A stretch of 64,000 nucleotides of DNA from Halorientalis salina (GCF_005049285.1 NZ_SOSC01000002.1:310001-374000); one strand, 5' to 3'; numbered from the stretch's first letter, positions 7,304-16,878 are shown. Translations and numbers: made by a program. The notes: generated by a model not told the origin, from the letters alone.

Positions 7304-9709
7304 TCAGTCGTCCGCGACGGCCGGAGCGTTCGGTATCTCCGGGCGTGGCTCGGACTGTTCGGACGCCGCGGTCCACGCCAGTTCCGCCTCGTAGTGGAAC
7401 GCGCGGTGGTCCTGGGTCGGGTCGACGACGGTCAGCGAGAGCCAGTCGTTGTCCAGCAGTTCGGTGAGCCCTTCGTGATCCGCCAAGACGTCGGTGACGC
7501 GCTCGACCGGCGCGTGAAGGACCGTCGAGAGGCGGAGCGGCTGGTGGTACGGCTCGTCATCGGCGGCCATCAGCGACTGGTGAGGGAGACCGGTCATCAG
7601 GTCGCCGCCGTTGCCCTGGTAGACGCCGACGTTGCCGATGGGGTTGTGGGTTACCTTCGACCCGCTCCCGTAGACGGCGTTGTCGACTGTCGAGAAGTAA
7701 TACTGGCTGTTGATCCACTGGGTAACCACCAACGGCCCCGTGAGGATGGCTTCGAGCGCGTCGCCGTCGGGATCGGTCGACCAGTCGTAGGAGTGGAGGA
7801 AGGCGCGGCCGTCGAGGTCGAGGTCGCTCGTCAGTTCGCGGGGACCGATGACGAAGCCGGCATTGCCAGCCAGACCCCACTCGGGACGTGTTTCGGCCCA
7901 GTCGGCGGCCCGGCGTTCCGTCTCGCTGACGCCCGTCGAGCCGTCGGCGCCCATCGACTCGGCGCGCTCGGCGGTCGCGTTCTCGCGAGCGGCCGCGAGG
8001 TCCGCGCGCAACTGGTTTAGGTCGTCCGCGTGGCTCTCGGGCACGTCGTCGGCGAACAGTTCCACTTCGTCGGTCGTCGTGTTGTGCTGGCCGGCGACGA
8101 ACACCGTGTCCTCGGGGATGTCGAACCCGCGGTCGCGGAGGGCGGCCCTGACGGCCTCGTCGTTACAGATCGCCGCGAGGACGCGGGCACTCGGGCCACC
8201 GGGGTTGCCGGCACAGGCACCGCAGTCCAGACTCGAATCGTAGGGGTTGTTCGCCGTCTCGCTGGCGTGGCCCGTGAAGACGACGAGGCGGCCGAACTGT
8301 TCCCAGCCCATCAGCTCGAAGGCGGACGCAGCGTACTCGACTTTCGCCTCGTGTGTCATCCCCACCGGCAGATCACCGACGTAGGAGTGCTGATGGTGGA
8401 CGGTCTGCGCACAGAACTCGTGGGTGTCGGCCACCGCGTCGTCGGTGGTGTCGAGCAGGTCGTGGACACGGCCGGGAACGAGCGTCCGTGCCGCGAGCGC
8501 CAGCCCGTACCCACTGCCGGCGCTCTCGACGAAGCCGAAGGCGGTGGCGGGGTTCGTTTTCAGCGTCTCGACCACCTCGCTCGCGGCCTCCCGGAGACTC
8601 GACCAGCGGTCGTGACTCGCCTGCGCGTCCCCGTCGGTCGGGACCTCGGAGATGCGGTGCTCTGTATCGAGAATCGGCGGACAGGCGTCGACCGACACCT
8701 CGGAATCGTATCCCTCGTACTCCATGGGGATGCCGAAGAAGCCGGCGTAGCCGTGTGTCTCGTAGTCGCCGGTCGCCTCGATGTGGCGGCGGATGATCTC
8801 GGACCGCGTGTCGATACAGAAGACCAGTTGCGCGTCCGGGCGACCGGCGGGGTCGCTGTCGGCGAGGGTCTCGCTCTCGGCGGCGACGCGCTCGACGACG
8901 TCGCTGCGGTAACTCGCCTCCCACGCGCTCAGGAACGCCTCGGCGAGTTCGTCGGCCGCGTCGGACCCGGTGCGTTCGGGACCGGTCGACGGCTCGATAT
9001 CGACGCCGAAGGCGGAAAGCAGCGCGAGACGAACCGCGAGATACCCCTCGAGCGTGATGGGATACGTGGACTGCCACGCACCGTCGTCGGCAGCGCGCTG
9101 TTTGATGAAGCCGGTCCACCCGGGGAGCGCGGCGAACTGTTCTTCGAAGATGGGGACCCACTGGCCCTGAGGATACGGCTCCAGCACGGACTCGATGGCC
9201 TCGATCGGCGAGTCAGGCAGATCGGTGACGACTCCGTCGTCGGGAACCTGGCCGTCGTGGGCGGCGACCGACCGGAAAGCGCTGTAAAACCCGTCCTCGC
9301 GGTTCGGCATCGGCCACTGCGCCTGCCCTTCGTCGAGGAACGTCGACAGCCACTTGGTCAGCACGTGGTCGACCCGCTCGGCGTCGGTGTCCGGGCGCTC
9401 CGACTCGACGCCGGTGTCCATGCGGTCCAGCAGGGTTTCGAGGTCGCCGTCGTAGCCGCGCTCGACCAGTTCCGATTCGAGGATTTCGGGGTCGATCCGC
9501 CCGTCGTCGAGGGCCGCCCGGAACGTCTCCGGACTCGGATAGCCGCGGCCGCCTAGGAGGGCCGCGGCCTGCGAGACGGCCTCGCTGAACGGCATGTCCT
9601 CGAAGCCCGAGAGCGGGTTCGCCGTCACGAACGAGTGGATCGGCCAGACCGAGCCGACGGTTGTCGCTGCGTTGTCGATGCCGTTTTCGATAGTGCGTTC
9701 AGTACTCAT
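7304..9709 (-). CDS. dabA: DabA, zinc-containing subunit of the DAB inorganic carbon transporter (DUF2309)
   Basis: 801 residues. The beta-carbonic-anhydrase-like zinc site is visible: C298-x-D300 in L-V-F-C-I-D-T-R, H481 in F-T-G-H-A-S, and C496 in L-D-C-G-A-C. In characterised bacterial systems DabA works with a NuoL-like proton channel (DabB) to drive vectorial CO2 hydration to bicarbonate inside the cell. The gene overlaps the end of dabB by 11 nt, so the pair is almost certainly translated together. The length suits the family and all zinc ligands are present, so I expect an active enzyme. Confidence 0.93.
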   Translation of the reverse strand: MSTERTIENGIDNAATTVGSVWPIHSFVTANPLSGFEDMPFSEAVSQAAALLGGRGYPSPETFRAALDDGRIDPEILESELVERGYDGDLETLLDRMDTGVESERPDTDAERVDHVLTKWLSTFLDEGQAQWPMPNREDGFYSAFRSVAAHDGQVPDDGVVTDLPDSPIEAIESVLEPYPQGQWVPIFEEQFAALPGWTGFIKQRAADDGAWQSTYPITLEGYLAVRLALLSAFGVDIEPSTGPERTGSDAADELAEAFLSAWEASYRSDVVERVAAESETLADSDPAGRPDAQLVFCIDTRSEIIRRHIEATGDYETHGYAGFFGIPMEYEGYDSEVSVDACPPILDTEHRISEVPTDGDAQASHDRWSSLREAASEVVETLKTNPATAFGFVESAGSGYGLALAARTLVPGRVHDLLDTTDDAVADTHEFCAQTVHHQHSYVGDLPVGMTHEAKVEYAASAFELMGWEQFGRLVVFTGHASETANNPYDSSLDCGACAGNPGGPSARVLAAICNDEAVRAALRDRGFDIPEDTVFVAGQHNTTTDEVELFADDVPESHADDLNQLRADLAAARENATAERAESMGADGSTGVSETERRAADWAETRPEWGLAGNAGFVIGPRELTSDLDLDGRAFLHSYDWSTDPDGDALEAILTGPLVVTQWINSQYYFSTVDNAVYGSGSKVTHNPIGNVGVYQGNGGDLMTGLPHQSLMAADDEPYHQPLRLSTVLHAPVERVTDVLADHEGLTELLDNDWLSLTVVDPTQDHRAFHYEAELAWTAASEQSEPRPEIPNAPAVADD

Positions 9710-11183
9710 TGTAGTTCTCCCTGGAGGTCAGCACGGTGCTGGAAGCGGGTTGACTCGCGTTCAACAACGCGACGTAGAGGCGCTGGCTGCGCTCGTGGAG
9801 GCCGGTCTCCATCCCGACGTAGACCGCGAGGAAGACGGCGGCGACAACGCCGTGGACGACACTCAGTTCGGTCGGGGCCGAGACGAGCGGCAACCCGGAG
9901 AGGACACCCGAGATCGCCACGTAGACGAGTGCGTAGACGGCGATAGCCGGGATGAAGACCAGCGGGACCGCGCCGTAGCGAGCCGTCGCCGACAGGGCGG
10001 TCTGCTGGACGGCGCTACGGGCTGCGTGCAGCGTCGTGAGCACGACGAAGAACACGAGTAAAAGCCCGCTGTCGACGCTCGTCCCTTTCCCCGTGAGAAG
10101 CGCGAACAACGCACCGCCCGTGAGTCCGGTTGCCAGGACGGCGGCAGCGCCTGCGATACTCGTCCCGGAGGGTTCGCTCTCAGTCGGGCTGGTGTGCTCG
10201 ACCTGCCCGCCCGAACTGAGGAAGTGATACGCCTTGTAGAAGCCGTGCAAGACGAGGTGCGTGATCGCGGCGCCGAAGAAGCCCAGGCCAGCCTGCATGA
10301 TCATAAAGCCCATCTGGCCGACCGTCGAGCAGCCCAGTTCGCTCTTGACGTCCGGCTGGACGGCCTTGAGCAACTTGCCGAGCAAGGCACTCGTCGCGCC
10401 GACGACCACGATACCGAGCATGAGGGTGGCGTCGACAGTCACGACCGGCGCGAACCGGGTCAACAGGATGCCGCCCGCGTTGACGAACCCGGCGTGCATC
10501 AGCGCCGAGGCGGGCGTCGGGGCAGTCATCGAGGAGAGCAGCCAGTTCTGGAAGGGGACGAGCGCGGATTGAATCATCGCCGCGAGGACGAGCGCGGCCG
10601 CGGCGACGAGCCACACCGGCCCGCCGAGGCTTCCGGCGGTCGCGGCGATCCCGGAGACCGTCGTCGCGCCGGTCGTCCACCACAGCGCCGTCAGTGCGAT
10701 GCCGAGGAGCGCGCTGCTGGCGAGGAAGTACTTGCGGGCGACGCTCCCAGCGGCCCGGGCCTGCGTCCACCCGTCGACGGTGCCGACGAGATTCGCCATC
10801 AGCAGGCCCATTCCCAGCCAGAGGAGCCAGAACAGCGCCACGTGGTCGGCGGCGACGAGGGCCATCACCGCGACCGTGAACCCGAACGTCGTGGCGAAAA
10901 ACTTCGTTTTGTGGGCGCTACCAGCCATGTAGCGGCGCGAGTAGCTGTGGACGATGCCGCTGAAGAAGGTGACCACCACCCACATCAGAACGGTCAGCCC
11001 GTCGATGGCGACCACGCCGGAGAACTCCCACGCGCCACCAATTCGGACTCGTGCGACGAGGACGGCGAGACTCGCCGCGAACAGCGACCACACGAGCCAC
11101 GTCAATACAACGGGCACGGACGGCGATTCTTCCGTCGTGTCCGGGAGCGCTCCGATCGTCGGTTTCGAACTGTGTCCTGACAT
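9699..11183 (-). CDS. dabB: DabB, NuoL/MrpA-like proton-conducting membrane subunit
   Basis: 494 residues with about 13-14 hydrophobic segments and the proton-antiporter core (F-W-L-L-W-L-G-M-G, P-F-Q-N-W-L-L-S-S-M and H-L-V-L-H-G-F-Y-K-A). It belongs to the NADH dehydrogenase subunit 5/DabB group and partners DabA, whose gene overlaps its 3' end by 11 nt. It supplies proton flow for CO2 hydration by DabA. The start is 3 nt after the stop of a 21-codon ORF, suggesting translational coupling. Confidence 0.92.
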   Translation of the reverse strand: MSGHSSKPTIGALPDTTEESPSVPVVLTWLVWSLFAASLAVLVARVRIGGAWEFSGVVAIDGLTVLMWVVVTFFSGIVHSYSRRYMAGSAHKTKFFATTFGFTVAVMALVAADHVALFWLLWLGMGLLMANLVGTVDGWTQARAAGSVARKYFLASSALLGIALTALWWTTGATTVSGIAATAGSLGGPVWLVAAAALVLAAMIQSALVPFQNWLLSSMTAPTPASALMHAGFVNAGGILLTRFAPVVTVDATLMLGIVVVGATSALLGKLLKAVQPDVKSELGCSTVGQMGFMIMQAGLGFFGAAITHLVLHGFYKAYHFLSSGGQVEHTSPTESEPSGTSIAGAAAVLATGLTGGALFALLTGKGTSVDSGLLLVFFVVLTTLHAARSAVQQTALSATARYGAVPLVFIPAIAVYALVYVAISGVLSGLPLVSAPTELSVVHGVVAAVFLAVYVGMETGLHERSQRLYVALLNASQPASSTVLTSRENYNEY

Positions 11184-11186
11184 CGT

Positions 11187-11252
11187 TCAGCCTATCGTCG
11201 TACCCATCCCGGCGACCGAGACGAGTATGAGTCCGTATCTGGTCGTCTTCAT
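11187..11252 (-). CDS. Leaderless hydrophobic micro-ORF ahead of dabB (21 codons)
   Basis: An ATG at 11252 opens a frame that begins M-K-T-T-R-Y-G-L-I-L-V-S-V-A-G and ends with TGA at 11187-11189, three nt before the dabB start. The product has two positive residues then a single hydrophobic stretch. A TATA-like box (11274-11281) is centred about 26 nt ahead of this ATG, the standard spacing for a haloarchaeal leaderless mRNA, whereas dabB itself lies about 95 nt from it. So this ORF would be the first translated gene of the dab transcript. It may be a small subunit or a coupling peptide; function unknown. Confidence 0.5.
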   Translation of the reverse strand: MKTTRYGLILVSVAGMGTTIG

Positions 11253-11273
11253 CCACCACTGGGAACAGAATAA

Positions 11274-11281
11274 CTATTAAA
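11274..11281 (-). promoter_or_regulatory. TATA box of the dab operon
   Basis: On the - strand the sequence reads GCTTTAATAGTT, an AT-rich box in GC-rich surroundings. Its distance (about 26 nt) to the ATG at 11252 predicts transcription starting at or next to that ATG. The rest of the gap up to the Lrp/AsnC gene at 11586 (about 300 nt) holds no convincing gene, only moderately AT-rich DNA in which regulator sites could lie. Confidence 0.55.
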
Positions 11282-11585
11282 GCTGTCTATATTCACAAAT
11301 CGTTCGCGGATAGGCCATTATAGAACATTATGGTTTTGGAAAGTCTGCGGGGAGACGAGTCGCTACTGTATCGTCCGAGGCGGCATCGAAGCAGTCGGGA
11401 GCCCTCCTCTAACGTATCTTCGACGAACGAACAGGCCAGCATCAATCGTGCTTCGATGCCTGCTGGGAGCTCCGAATCGGACGCAGTTTACCGATCGTAT
11501 GCGTTTTCGAGGATGGTCAGATCGAACACGTCGAAGAGAGAGAAACGACGAGGACCGACATCATACTGCCGGCACATACACTCGA

Positions 11586-12071
11586 TTAGCGATTGTCCGC
11601 TGTGCGATCCGTGGAATCGAACTTGCCGAACGGTGTGGTCTCGTGGGTTCGCACGAGAACTTCGTCTGCAACGGTGAGTCCCATATCGAGGAGTTCCTGA
11701 GCGACGGGCGTGATGTCGTCGTCACTCTTGCCGACCGCAGTCACGAGGAGATTCTGTTCACCGGTGACCAACTCCTGGACGGATATGACCCCCTCTATGT
11801 CCAGAATGTCGGGGATCATGTCGCCACGTTCGGGTATCGAAGCGGTACAGTAGAGCAACATTCGGAGGGGATAGCCCGATTGCTGATAATCGACGCTAGC
11901 GCGGTATCCCTTGATGATGTCGTCGGATTCGAGCCGCTGGATGCGCTTGCGGACGGTACTGTCCGAGGTACCGGTTCGCTCCGCGATGTCTCCGGACGAC
12001 ATGTTTCGAGCGTCTTCCTGGACGGCATACAGGATCGCTTTGTCCACGTCGTCGATCTCCTCGTCAGCCAT
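11586..12071 (-). CDS. Lrp/AsnC-family transcriptional regulator
   Basis: 161 residues. An N-terminal winged HTH (about 5-60, with D-I-A-E-R-T-G-T-S-D-S-T-V-R-K-R-I as the recognition region) is followed by a C-terminal ligand-binding RAM domain (G-V-I-S-V-Q-E-L-V-T-G-E-Q-N-L-L). The start at 12071 gives the family N-terminus M-A-D-E-E-I-D-D-V-D-K-A-I-L. It lies upstream of the dab operon in the same direction with a 330-nt gap, so control of dabAB is a reasonable guess but not shown. An acidic, Thr-rich tail extends past the RAM domain. Confidence 0.9.
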   Translation of the reverse strand: MADEEIDDVDKAILYAVQEDARNMSSGDIAERTGTSDSTVRKRIQRLESDDIIKGYRASVDYQQSGYPLRMLLYCTASIPERGDMIPDILDIEGVISVQELVTGEQNLLVTAVGKSDDDITPVAQELLDMGLTVADEVLVRTHETTPFGKFDSTDRTADNR

Positions 12072-12449
12072 ACCAGAGTATCCGGGACAGAGGCACTTTA
12101 CCTTTTGATGTTGCTCGGGTACGACGTCGAGTTCGGTGCACGCGCTGCTAACAGGGACGATCGTACGTGACCGGCACAGTGAGAATACCGGTCGCACCGT
12201 CGGTTGAGCGGATTCGATATAGCGGGTTGTCGTTTATCACCGGTCCAGCGGGGTGCGTTCCGGACCGGCAAATCCCAGCCGCTCAGTACCCCTAACTCGC
12301 GAAATACGGTTCGAGAGCGCAGTAGTAGTACGGTTCGAGCCGAGGGTACTGGGTACCGGTAGACACCGGCCGGCAGGACGACACCGGTCGGTCCCGGCAA
12401 CGAGGGTCGAAACCGGGACGTTCAATTAGCAGGCGGTCGATGCCCGAGT

Positions 12450-12617
12450 ATGAGCATGGATCGCGAGCAGTACTGTCCGCACTGCGAGGCCGAGCAGACG
12501 TTCTATCGGGCTGCGAGTACGACCCTGCACCTCGGCGAGAAGGTCAAGTGGCACTGCCCGGACTGTGACTACGGGTACGTCACCATCAACGGAATCGACA
12601 CCAGCGCATCCGCCTGA
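12450..12617 (+). CDS. 55-residue zinc beta-ribbon protein
   Basis: The short ORF reads M-S-M-D-R-E-Q-Y-C-P-H-C-E and later W-H-C-P-D-C-D-Y-G-Y-V, so two CPxC knuckles about 26 residues apart form one zinc ribbon. Small zinc proteins of this layout are frequent and conserved in haloarchaea; their targets are mostly unknown. An AATTAG box about 26-30 nt upstream supports the ATG at 12450. It is divergent from the Lrp/AsnC gene; the 378-nt space between them holds promoters and a run of ACCGGT-type short palindromes (12355-12395) but no other gene. Confidence 0.75.
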   Translation: MSMDREQYCPHCEAEQTFYRAASTTLHLGEKVKWHCPDCDYGYVTINGIDTSASA

Positions 12618-13250
12618 TCCTGTTTTCACCGCACTGTTTTCCCGTTCGGCACCCCGACGAGAGAGATCTACAGGATACCCGCACGCCGGACTGCACGCAG
12701 AGTTTACAGGGCGTTCGGGACGTTCCGTCCGACGCCCCATCGAACCGATTTCTCTGAGAGGTGGATCAACGCGCTCCATCCGTCGATCCAGGCGGCCAGC
12801 TGGCCGACGTTGCAATCGTAGAGTTGAATCGAGGACGCCCGACCACCGGAGACAACGGCCCAGACCGGGAGGCGCCCGTCTCCGATCGCTCTCACAGCCA
12901 CCAGACCAGGGGTTCGACCGGGAGTTTCACCACCCGCGCCACTGCCGAGTTCACGTCCCGCCCCACTGGCCACATACCGACGCCGGGGAACCCACGTCGA
13001 TTCGGTGAACTTTCCGCCTCTCGGAACACTCTCCGTTTCGTTCGGCTCCGGCACTGCAGACCGTTCTTTCACTGTCCTTTCGCCGAGTCTGTACCAGCCA
13101 CGTTACGGGAACCCCGGTCGAATTACCAACCCATAAACCAGTAACCGCTATATCAAATTCGAGATAGCGTGACAGTCCAGACGGGACAGGAAGACACCGT
13201 ACAAACCGTCTCGAACAAATGGAGGCCCGGTTCCGGTCGACAACGGGCGA
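12618..13250. other. Long intergenic region, no supported gene
   Basis: About 630 nt between the zinc-ribbon gene and the large kinase (tail end). Several open frames of 60-150 codons exist on both strands, but they are Arg/Ser/Pro-rich, lack acidic bias and have no recognisable motif. Third-position GC is not elevated in any frame. I regard it as non-coding or decayed DNA. AT content rises near 13120-13165, where a promoter for an unseen short transcript could lie. Confidence 0.5.
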
Positions 13251-16200
13251 TCAGGCGGTGGGCTCGGCTTTTCGGAGTGTGAGCGAGACCGCCGTTCCAC
13301 CGTCCCGAGCGGTCTCGAAGGACAGGTCACCGCCACAGGAGTCGACGATCCACCGGACCAGCCAGAGGCCGAGACCGCTGGCGTGGTTGAGTTGCGTAAT
13401 CGGCTCGTCGCCAGCGATCACCGTCCGCTCGTTCTCGGGAATGCCAGGTCCGTTGTCCACGACGCGGACCTCGACGGCGTCCGGGTCCGCCTCGGCAGCC
13501 CCGGCGGCGACACGGACGCTCGGAGCGGGGGCGTCGTTGTGCTCGACCGCGTTTTCGACGAGGTTTTGTACGGCAGTCCGGAGCTGTTCGTCCGCGCGCA
13601 CGTGGAGCCCGTCGGGCACGTCCACGGTGAAGTCGGCATCGGGGTACGCAGACCGGCAGTCCTGGACGGCCGCCGTGACGGTTTCGGCCAGGTCCTGACG
13701 CTGGTCGTCGACAGTGCGTCCGATAGTCTGCTCGATGTCACGGACCTTCTCGCTCATCGTAACGATGTCCTCGGCTTTCGACTGGAGCGTCTCGACCAGT
13801 GCCAAGTAGTCCGGGTCGTCGAGTTCGTGGGCGAGTTGGTCGGCGTGGCCCAGCACGACGGTCAGATCGTTGCGGATGTTGTGCCGGAGGACGCGGTTGA
13901 GGACCTCCAGTTGTCGCTGGCGGTGTTTCTGCTCGGTAATGTCCGTGTAGATGCCGAACGCACGGGTGGCGTCACCGCTGATCTGGTAGGGGATTCCACG
14001 GAACAGGAAGTGGCGGACACCGTCGGCCGTTCGCCTGCGAACTTCGGTCTGTTCGACCGTGCCACACGACACCTGTTCTTCGAACGGTGTCCCGCCGGCG
14101 TCACCCTCCTCGGGCAACACGTAGTCGTCGATGGGGTTTCCGAGTATCTCTTCGTCCTCGTATCCGAACACGTCCGCGAAGGCCGGGTTGGTCGACGTGA
14201 CGACCGGGTCGCCGTCGGCCAGTTGCGTGTCGACGACGGCGTCCGGGATGTTGTCGAACAGGTAGCTAAAGCGGTCGCGTTCGTCGCGCAACTGCTCGCG
14301 CGTCTGTTCCAGTTCCGTCAGTTCCTGCACGACACCGACGGTCCCAGTGAACCGCTGGCCGGGGAGCACGGACAGTTCGACCGCGGCCGGGAACCGGTCG
14401 TCGTCGGTGCAGACCTCCGTTTCGATGGTCTCGGCCATCCGATCGGCGTCCCCGGTGAGGTTCGAGATGGCATCGTCGAACCGCGACCGCTCGTCCACGG
14501 GGACGAAATCAGCGGCCCGTCGCCCCAGCAACTCCGATCGGTCGTACCCGAGCCGATCGGCGAACGGCCCGGTAACCATCGTGAACCGACCGTCCTCGTC
14601 CAGCACGTAGACCATGTGCTGGACGGTCTCCATGACGGTCTCGTAGCGCGTCAGTTCCTCCTCGCGCTCGGCGCGGTCGAACGCCGCCCGGGCGTTCGTG
14701 GCGAGGATCCCGGCGACCTGCTCGTCGATCTCGTCGAAGGCGTTGTCGGCGGTCGACCCGATCGAGAGGACGCCGTGGTCACCGAGCGGGAGGTACAGGC
14801 TCGACTCGATGCGCCCTCGGTCGTCGTCGATATCGAGATCCCGGAAGTACGCGCGTTCACCGCGCTCGAAGACCGTCCCCGGCCCGCCCTCGCCGGGTCG
14901 GTACACCGGACGGTCGCCCATCACTGTGCGTGTCGCCTCTGTCATAGCGACCGGTTCGAGTGTCCCCGTCTCCCGGTCGTACAGTCGGACGGTGTTCAGA
15001 TCGAATCCCAGTACGTCCGCCGTCGCATCGGCCACGAGGTCCGCCACCGCTTCCTTCGTCGGAGCCTGCATCAACTTCCGCGTCGTCTCCAGCAGCGAGG
15101 TCAGCATCGTCTCGCGTCGCTTGTGCTTGCTGATGTCCCTGAACACGCCCGCGGTCCCGGCGAACTCGCCGTTCTCGAACGGGAGGAGCGTCATCCGGTC
15201 CTCGAAGGGTATCGTCCGCCCGTCGGCGTGTTCGAGGTCGAACTCGAAGGTCGTCTGCTGGATGCCGTCCGAGAGCATCCGGCCAAGCACCTCCTCGCCG
15301 AGTTTGACCGTCTGGTCGCCCTTGATGATCGAGACGTGTTGGCCCAGCAAGTCGGGCACGGAGTGACCGGTCAGCGACGCGAGCGCCTCGTTGGCGAAGG
15401 TGAATCGGCCTTCATCGTCGAGGGCGTACACGCCGTCGTCGATCGTCTCCATGATCGTCTCGTATCGTTCGAGTTCCTGCTCGCGTTCCCGGCGTTCCAG
15501 TTCGAAACTGAGCCACTCGACGACGAGTTCGACGAACGTGGTTTCGGCCTCGGAGAACTCCCGATCGCGGGCGCGTTCGTCGGCAAAGCAGAGCGTCCCG
15601 TACAATTCGCCATCGACCTCGACGCGACCGCCCAGGTAACAGCTGAGTCCGTACACGTTCGTCGGCGTCGAGTCGGCCCACTCGCCGGTCGTGGCGTCGC
15701 GGATCTCGACCAGTTCGTCGCTATCGACGGTCCGGCGACAGTACGCGTTCGAGAGGTCGGTCTCGTGACCCGCGAGCGACTCGTCACCGACCGCCCGGAC
15801 GATTTCGAGCCGATCGCCGGTGACGGCCGTGAGATAGCCCAACTCCAGGTCGAGTCGCTCACGGCCGAGTCCGAGCAACTGGTCGAGTTTCTCCTCGAAG
15901 AGCAGGTCCTTGCTCGACGTGATTTCGTAGAGTTCCTGGAGCGCGCGCTGGCTCTCGCGCAACCGCTCGGCCATCGACCGCCGTTCGGTCACGTCACGCG
16001 TGACGCCGGTCAGCCGGTCGACGGACCCGTCAGGCCCCCTGACGACTTCGGCCTGGGTGGCCAGCCAGCGCCGTCCCTCGTCGGCGACGTCGACCCGATA
16101 CTCCACCTCGAAGCCCGACCCGCCATCGAGGGCGTCGGCGGCGGCCGCCGCCACCTGGTCGCGGTCGTCCGGGTGAACGCGCTCGATGAACGCGTCACCG

Positions 16201-16811
16201 TCGACGGTTCGGCGCCGGGGTTCGAGCCCGAACAGCGTCGACGTCCACTCGTCCCAGCGCACCTCGTCGGTCGCGGCGTCCCAGACGAAGACGCCAGCGT
16301 CCATGCTTTCCAGCGCTAGATCCAGGCGACCGTTCAGGCGTTCGAGCTCCCGCTCGCGTGGGCTGGCTCCGACAGTGTCGACGGTGGGATCACCGGGCAT
16401 CCCGCCGGCGTCGCACGTGCCCGGATTGCCGTCGGCCACTGGCTCGTTCCCGTCGCGGTCGAGATAGGCGCGCACCCTGTCGAAGAGTTCGACGTGGCTA
16501 TCGCCGCCGTGGGGGACGTACTCGGTGACGCCCAATCGCGTCGCCGTGCTCGCGACGTCCCCGTCCGGGTCGCTCGTACAGAGGACGAACGGCAGATTCG
16601 GGTTCGTCTTGCGGACGCGAGCCAACACGTCCAGCCCGGTCTCCCGTCCCCCAAGTTCGTACTCGCAGACGACGACGCTTGGGTCGGCCTCCAGAAGAAG
16701 CGCGGTCAGTTCCGCCGGGGAGTCGACCGCGTCGACGCGTCCCGGTAACGCATGCAGTTCCGTCTCGACCGCGTCCGGACGGACGTAGATGACGTGTGTC
16801 CCATCGCTCAT
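13251..16811 (-). CDS. Large hybrid sensor histidine kinase: pseudo-receiver, multiple PAS and GAF domains
   Basis: 1186 residues. Order: receiver-like domain (1-125), PAS (about 155-280), GAF (about 295-450), PAS (about 450-570), GAF (about 575-735), two further PAS domains (about 735-965), HisKA with H977 in L-R-H-N-I-R-N-D, then HATPase with N-A-V-E-H-N-D, D-N-G-P-G-I-P and G-L-G-L-W-L-V. No membrane segment, so it senses inside the cell. In the receiver domain the phospho-accepting Asp is replaced by Glu50 (V-V-V-C-E-Y-E-L-G) and the switch Lys is absent. The start at 16811 gives M-S-D-G-T-H-V-I-Y-V, matching the strand-1 start of receiver domains. Its output partner is not encoded next to it. 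Confidence 0.9.
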   Translation of the reverse strand: MSDGTHVIYVRPDAVETELHALPGRVDAVDSPAELTALLLEADPSVVVCEYELGGRETGLDVLARVRKTNPNLPFVLCTSDPDGDVASTATRLGVTEYVPHGGDSHVELFDRVRAYLDRDGNEPVADGNPGTCDAGGMPGDPTVDTVGASPRERELERLNGRLDLALESMDAGVFVWDAATDEVRWDEWTSTLFGLEPRRRTVDGDAFIERVHPDDRDQVAAAAADALDGGSGFEVEYRVDVADEGRRWLATQAEVVRGPDGSVDRLTGVTRDVTERRSMAERLRESQRALQELYEITSSKDLLFEEKLDQLLGLGRERLDLELGYLTAVTGDRLEIVRAVGDESLAGHETDLSNAYCRRTVDSDELVEIRDATTGEWADSTPTNVYGLSCYLGGRVEVDGELYGTLCFADERARDREFSEAETTFVELVVEWLSFELERREREQELERYETIMETIDDGVYALDDEGRFTFANEALASLTGHSVPDLLGQHVSIIKGDQTVKLGEEVLGRMLSDGIQQTTFEFDLEHADGRTIPFEDRMTLLPFENGEFAGTAGVFRDISKHKRRETMLTSLLETTRKLMQAPTKEAVADLVADATADVLGFDLNTVRLYDRETGTLEPVAMTEATRTVMGDRPVYRPGEGGPGTVFERGERAYFRDLDIDDDRGRIESSLYLPLGDHGVLSIGSTADNAFDEIDEQVAGILATNARAAFDRAEREEELTRYETVMETVQHMVYVLDEDGRFTMVTGPFADRLGYDRSELLGRRAADFVPVDERSRFDDAISNLTGDADRMAETIETEVCTDDDRFPAAVELSVLPGQRFTGTVGVVQELTELEQTREQLRDERDRFSYLFDNIPDAVVDTQLADGDPVVTSTNPAFADVFGYEDEEILGNPIDDYVLPEEGDAGGTPFEEQVSCGTVEQTEVRRRTADGVRHFLFRGIPYQISGDATRAFGIYTDITEQKHRQRQLEVLNRVLRHNIRNDLTVVLGHADQLAHELDDPDYLALVETLQSKAEDIVTMSEKVRDIEQTIGRTVDDQRQDLAETVTAAVQDCRSAYPDADFTVDVPDGLHVRADEQLRTAVQNLVENAVEHNDAPAPSVRVAAGAAEADPDAVEVRVVDNGPGIPENERTVIAGDEPITQLNHASGLGLWLVRWIVDSCGGDLSFETARDGGTAVSLTLRKAEPTA

Positions 16812-16878
16812 TAGCCGAACGAACGGACTACACCCCGTTAAGCCCGCAACCAAACTGGTTATGCTCCGGCGACGACGC

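Noticed and set aside
8030-9556. A 508-codon + strand frame opposite dabA
   Set aside because: Same antisense effect; the dabA zinc-site motifs on the - strand settle the coding strand.
10194-11180. A 328-codon + strand frame opposite dabB
   Set aside because: Product is Arg/His-rich without membrane segments or acidic bias; dabB on the other strand is a clear NuoL-like protein.
12704-13072. 122-codon frame in the long gap before the large kinase
   Set aside because: Not acidic, no motif, no promoter-like box at the right distance; several equally long frames overlap it on both strands.
13383-16319. A 978-codon open frame on the + strand opposite the large kinase
   Set aside because: It is the antisense shadow of the kinase, whose domains and motifs are unmistakable; long antisense frames are normal in DNA with very high third-position GC.
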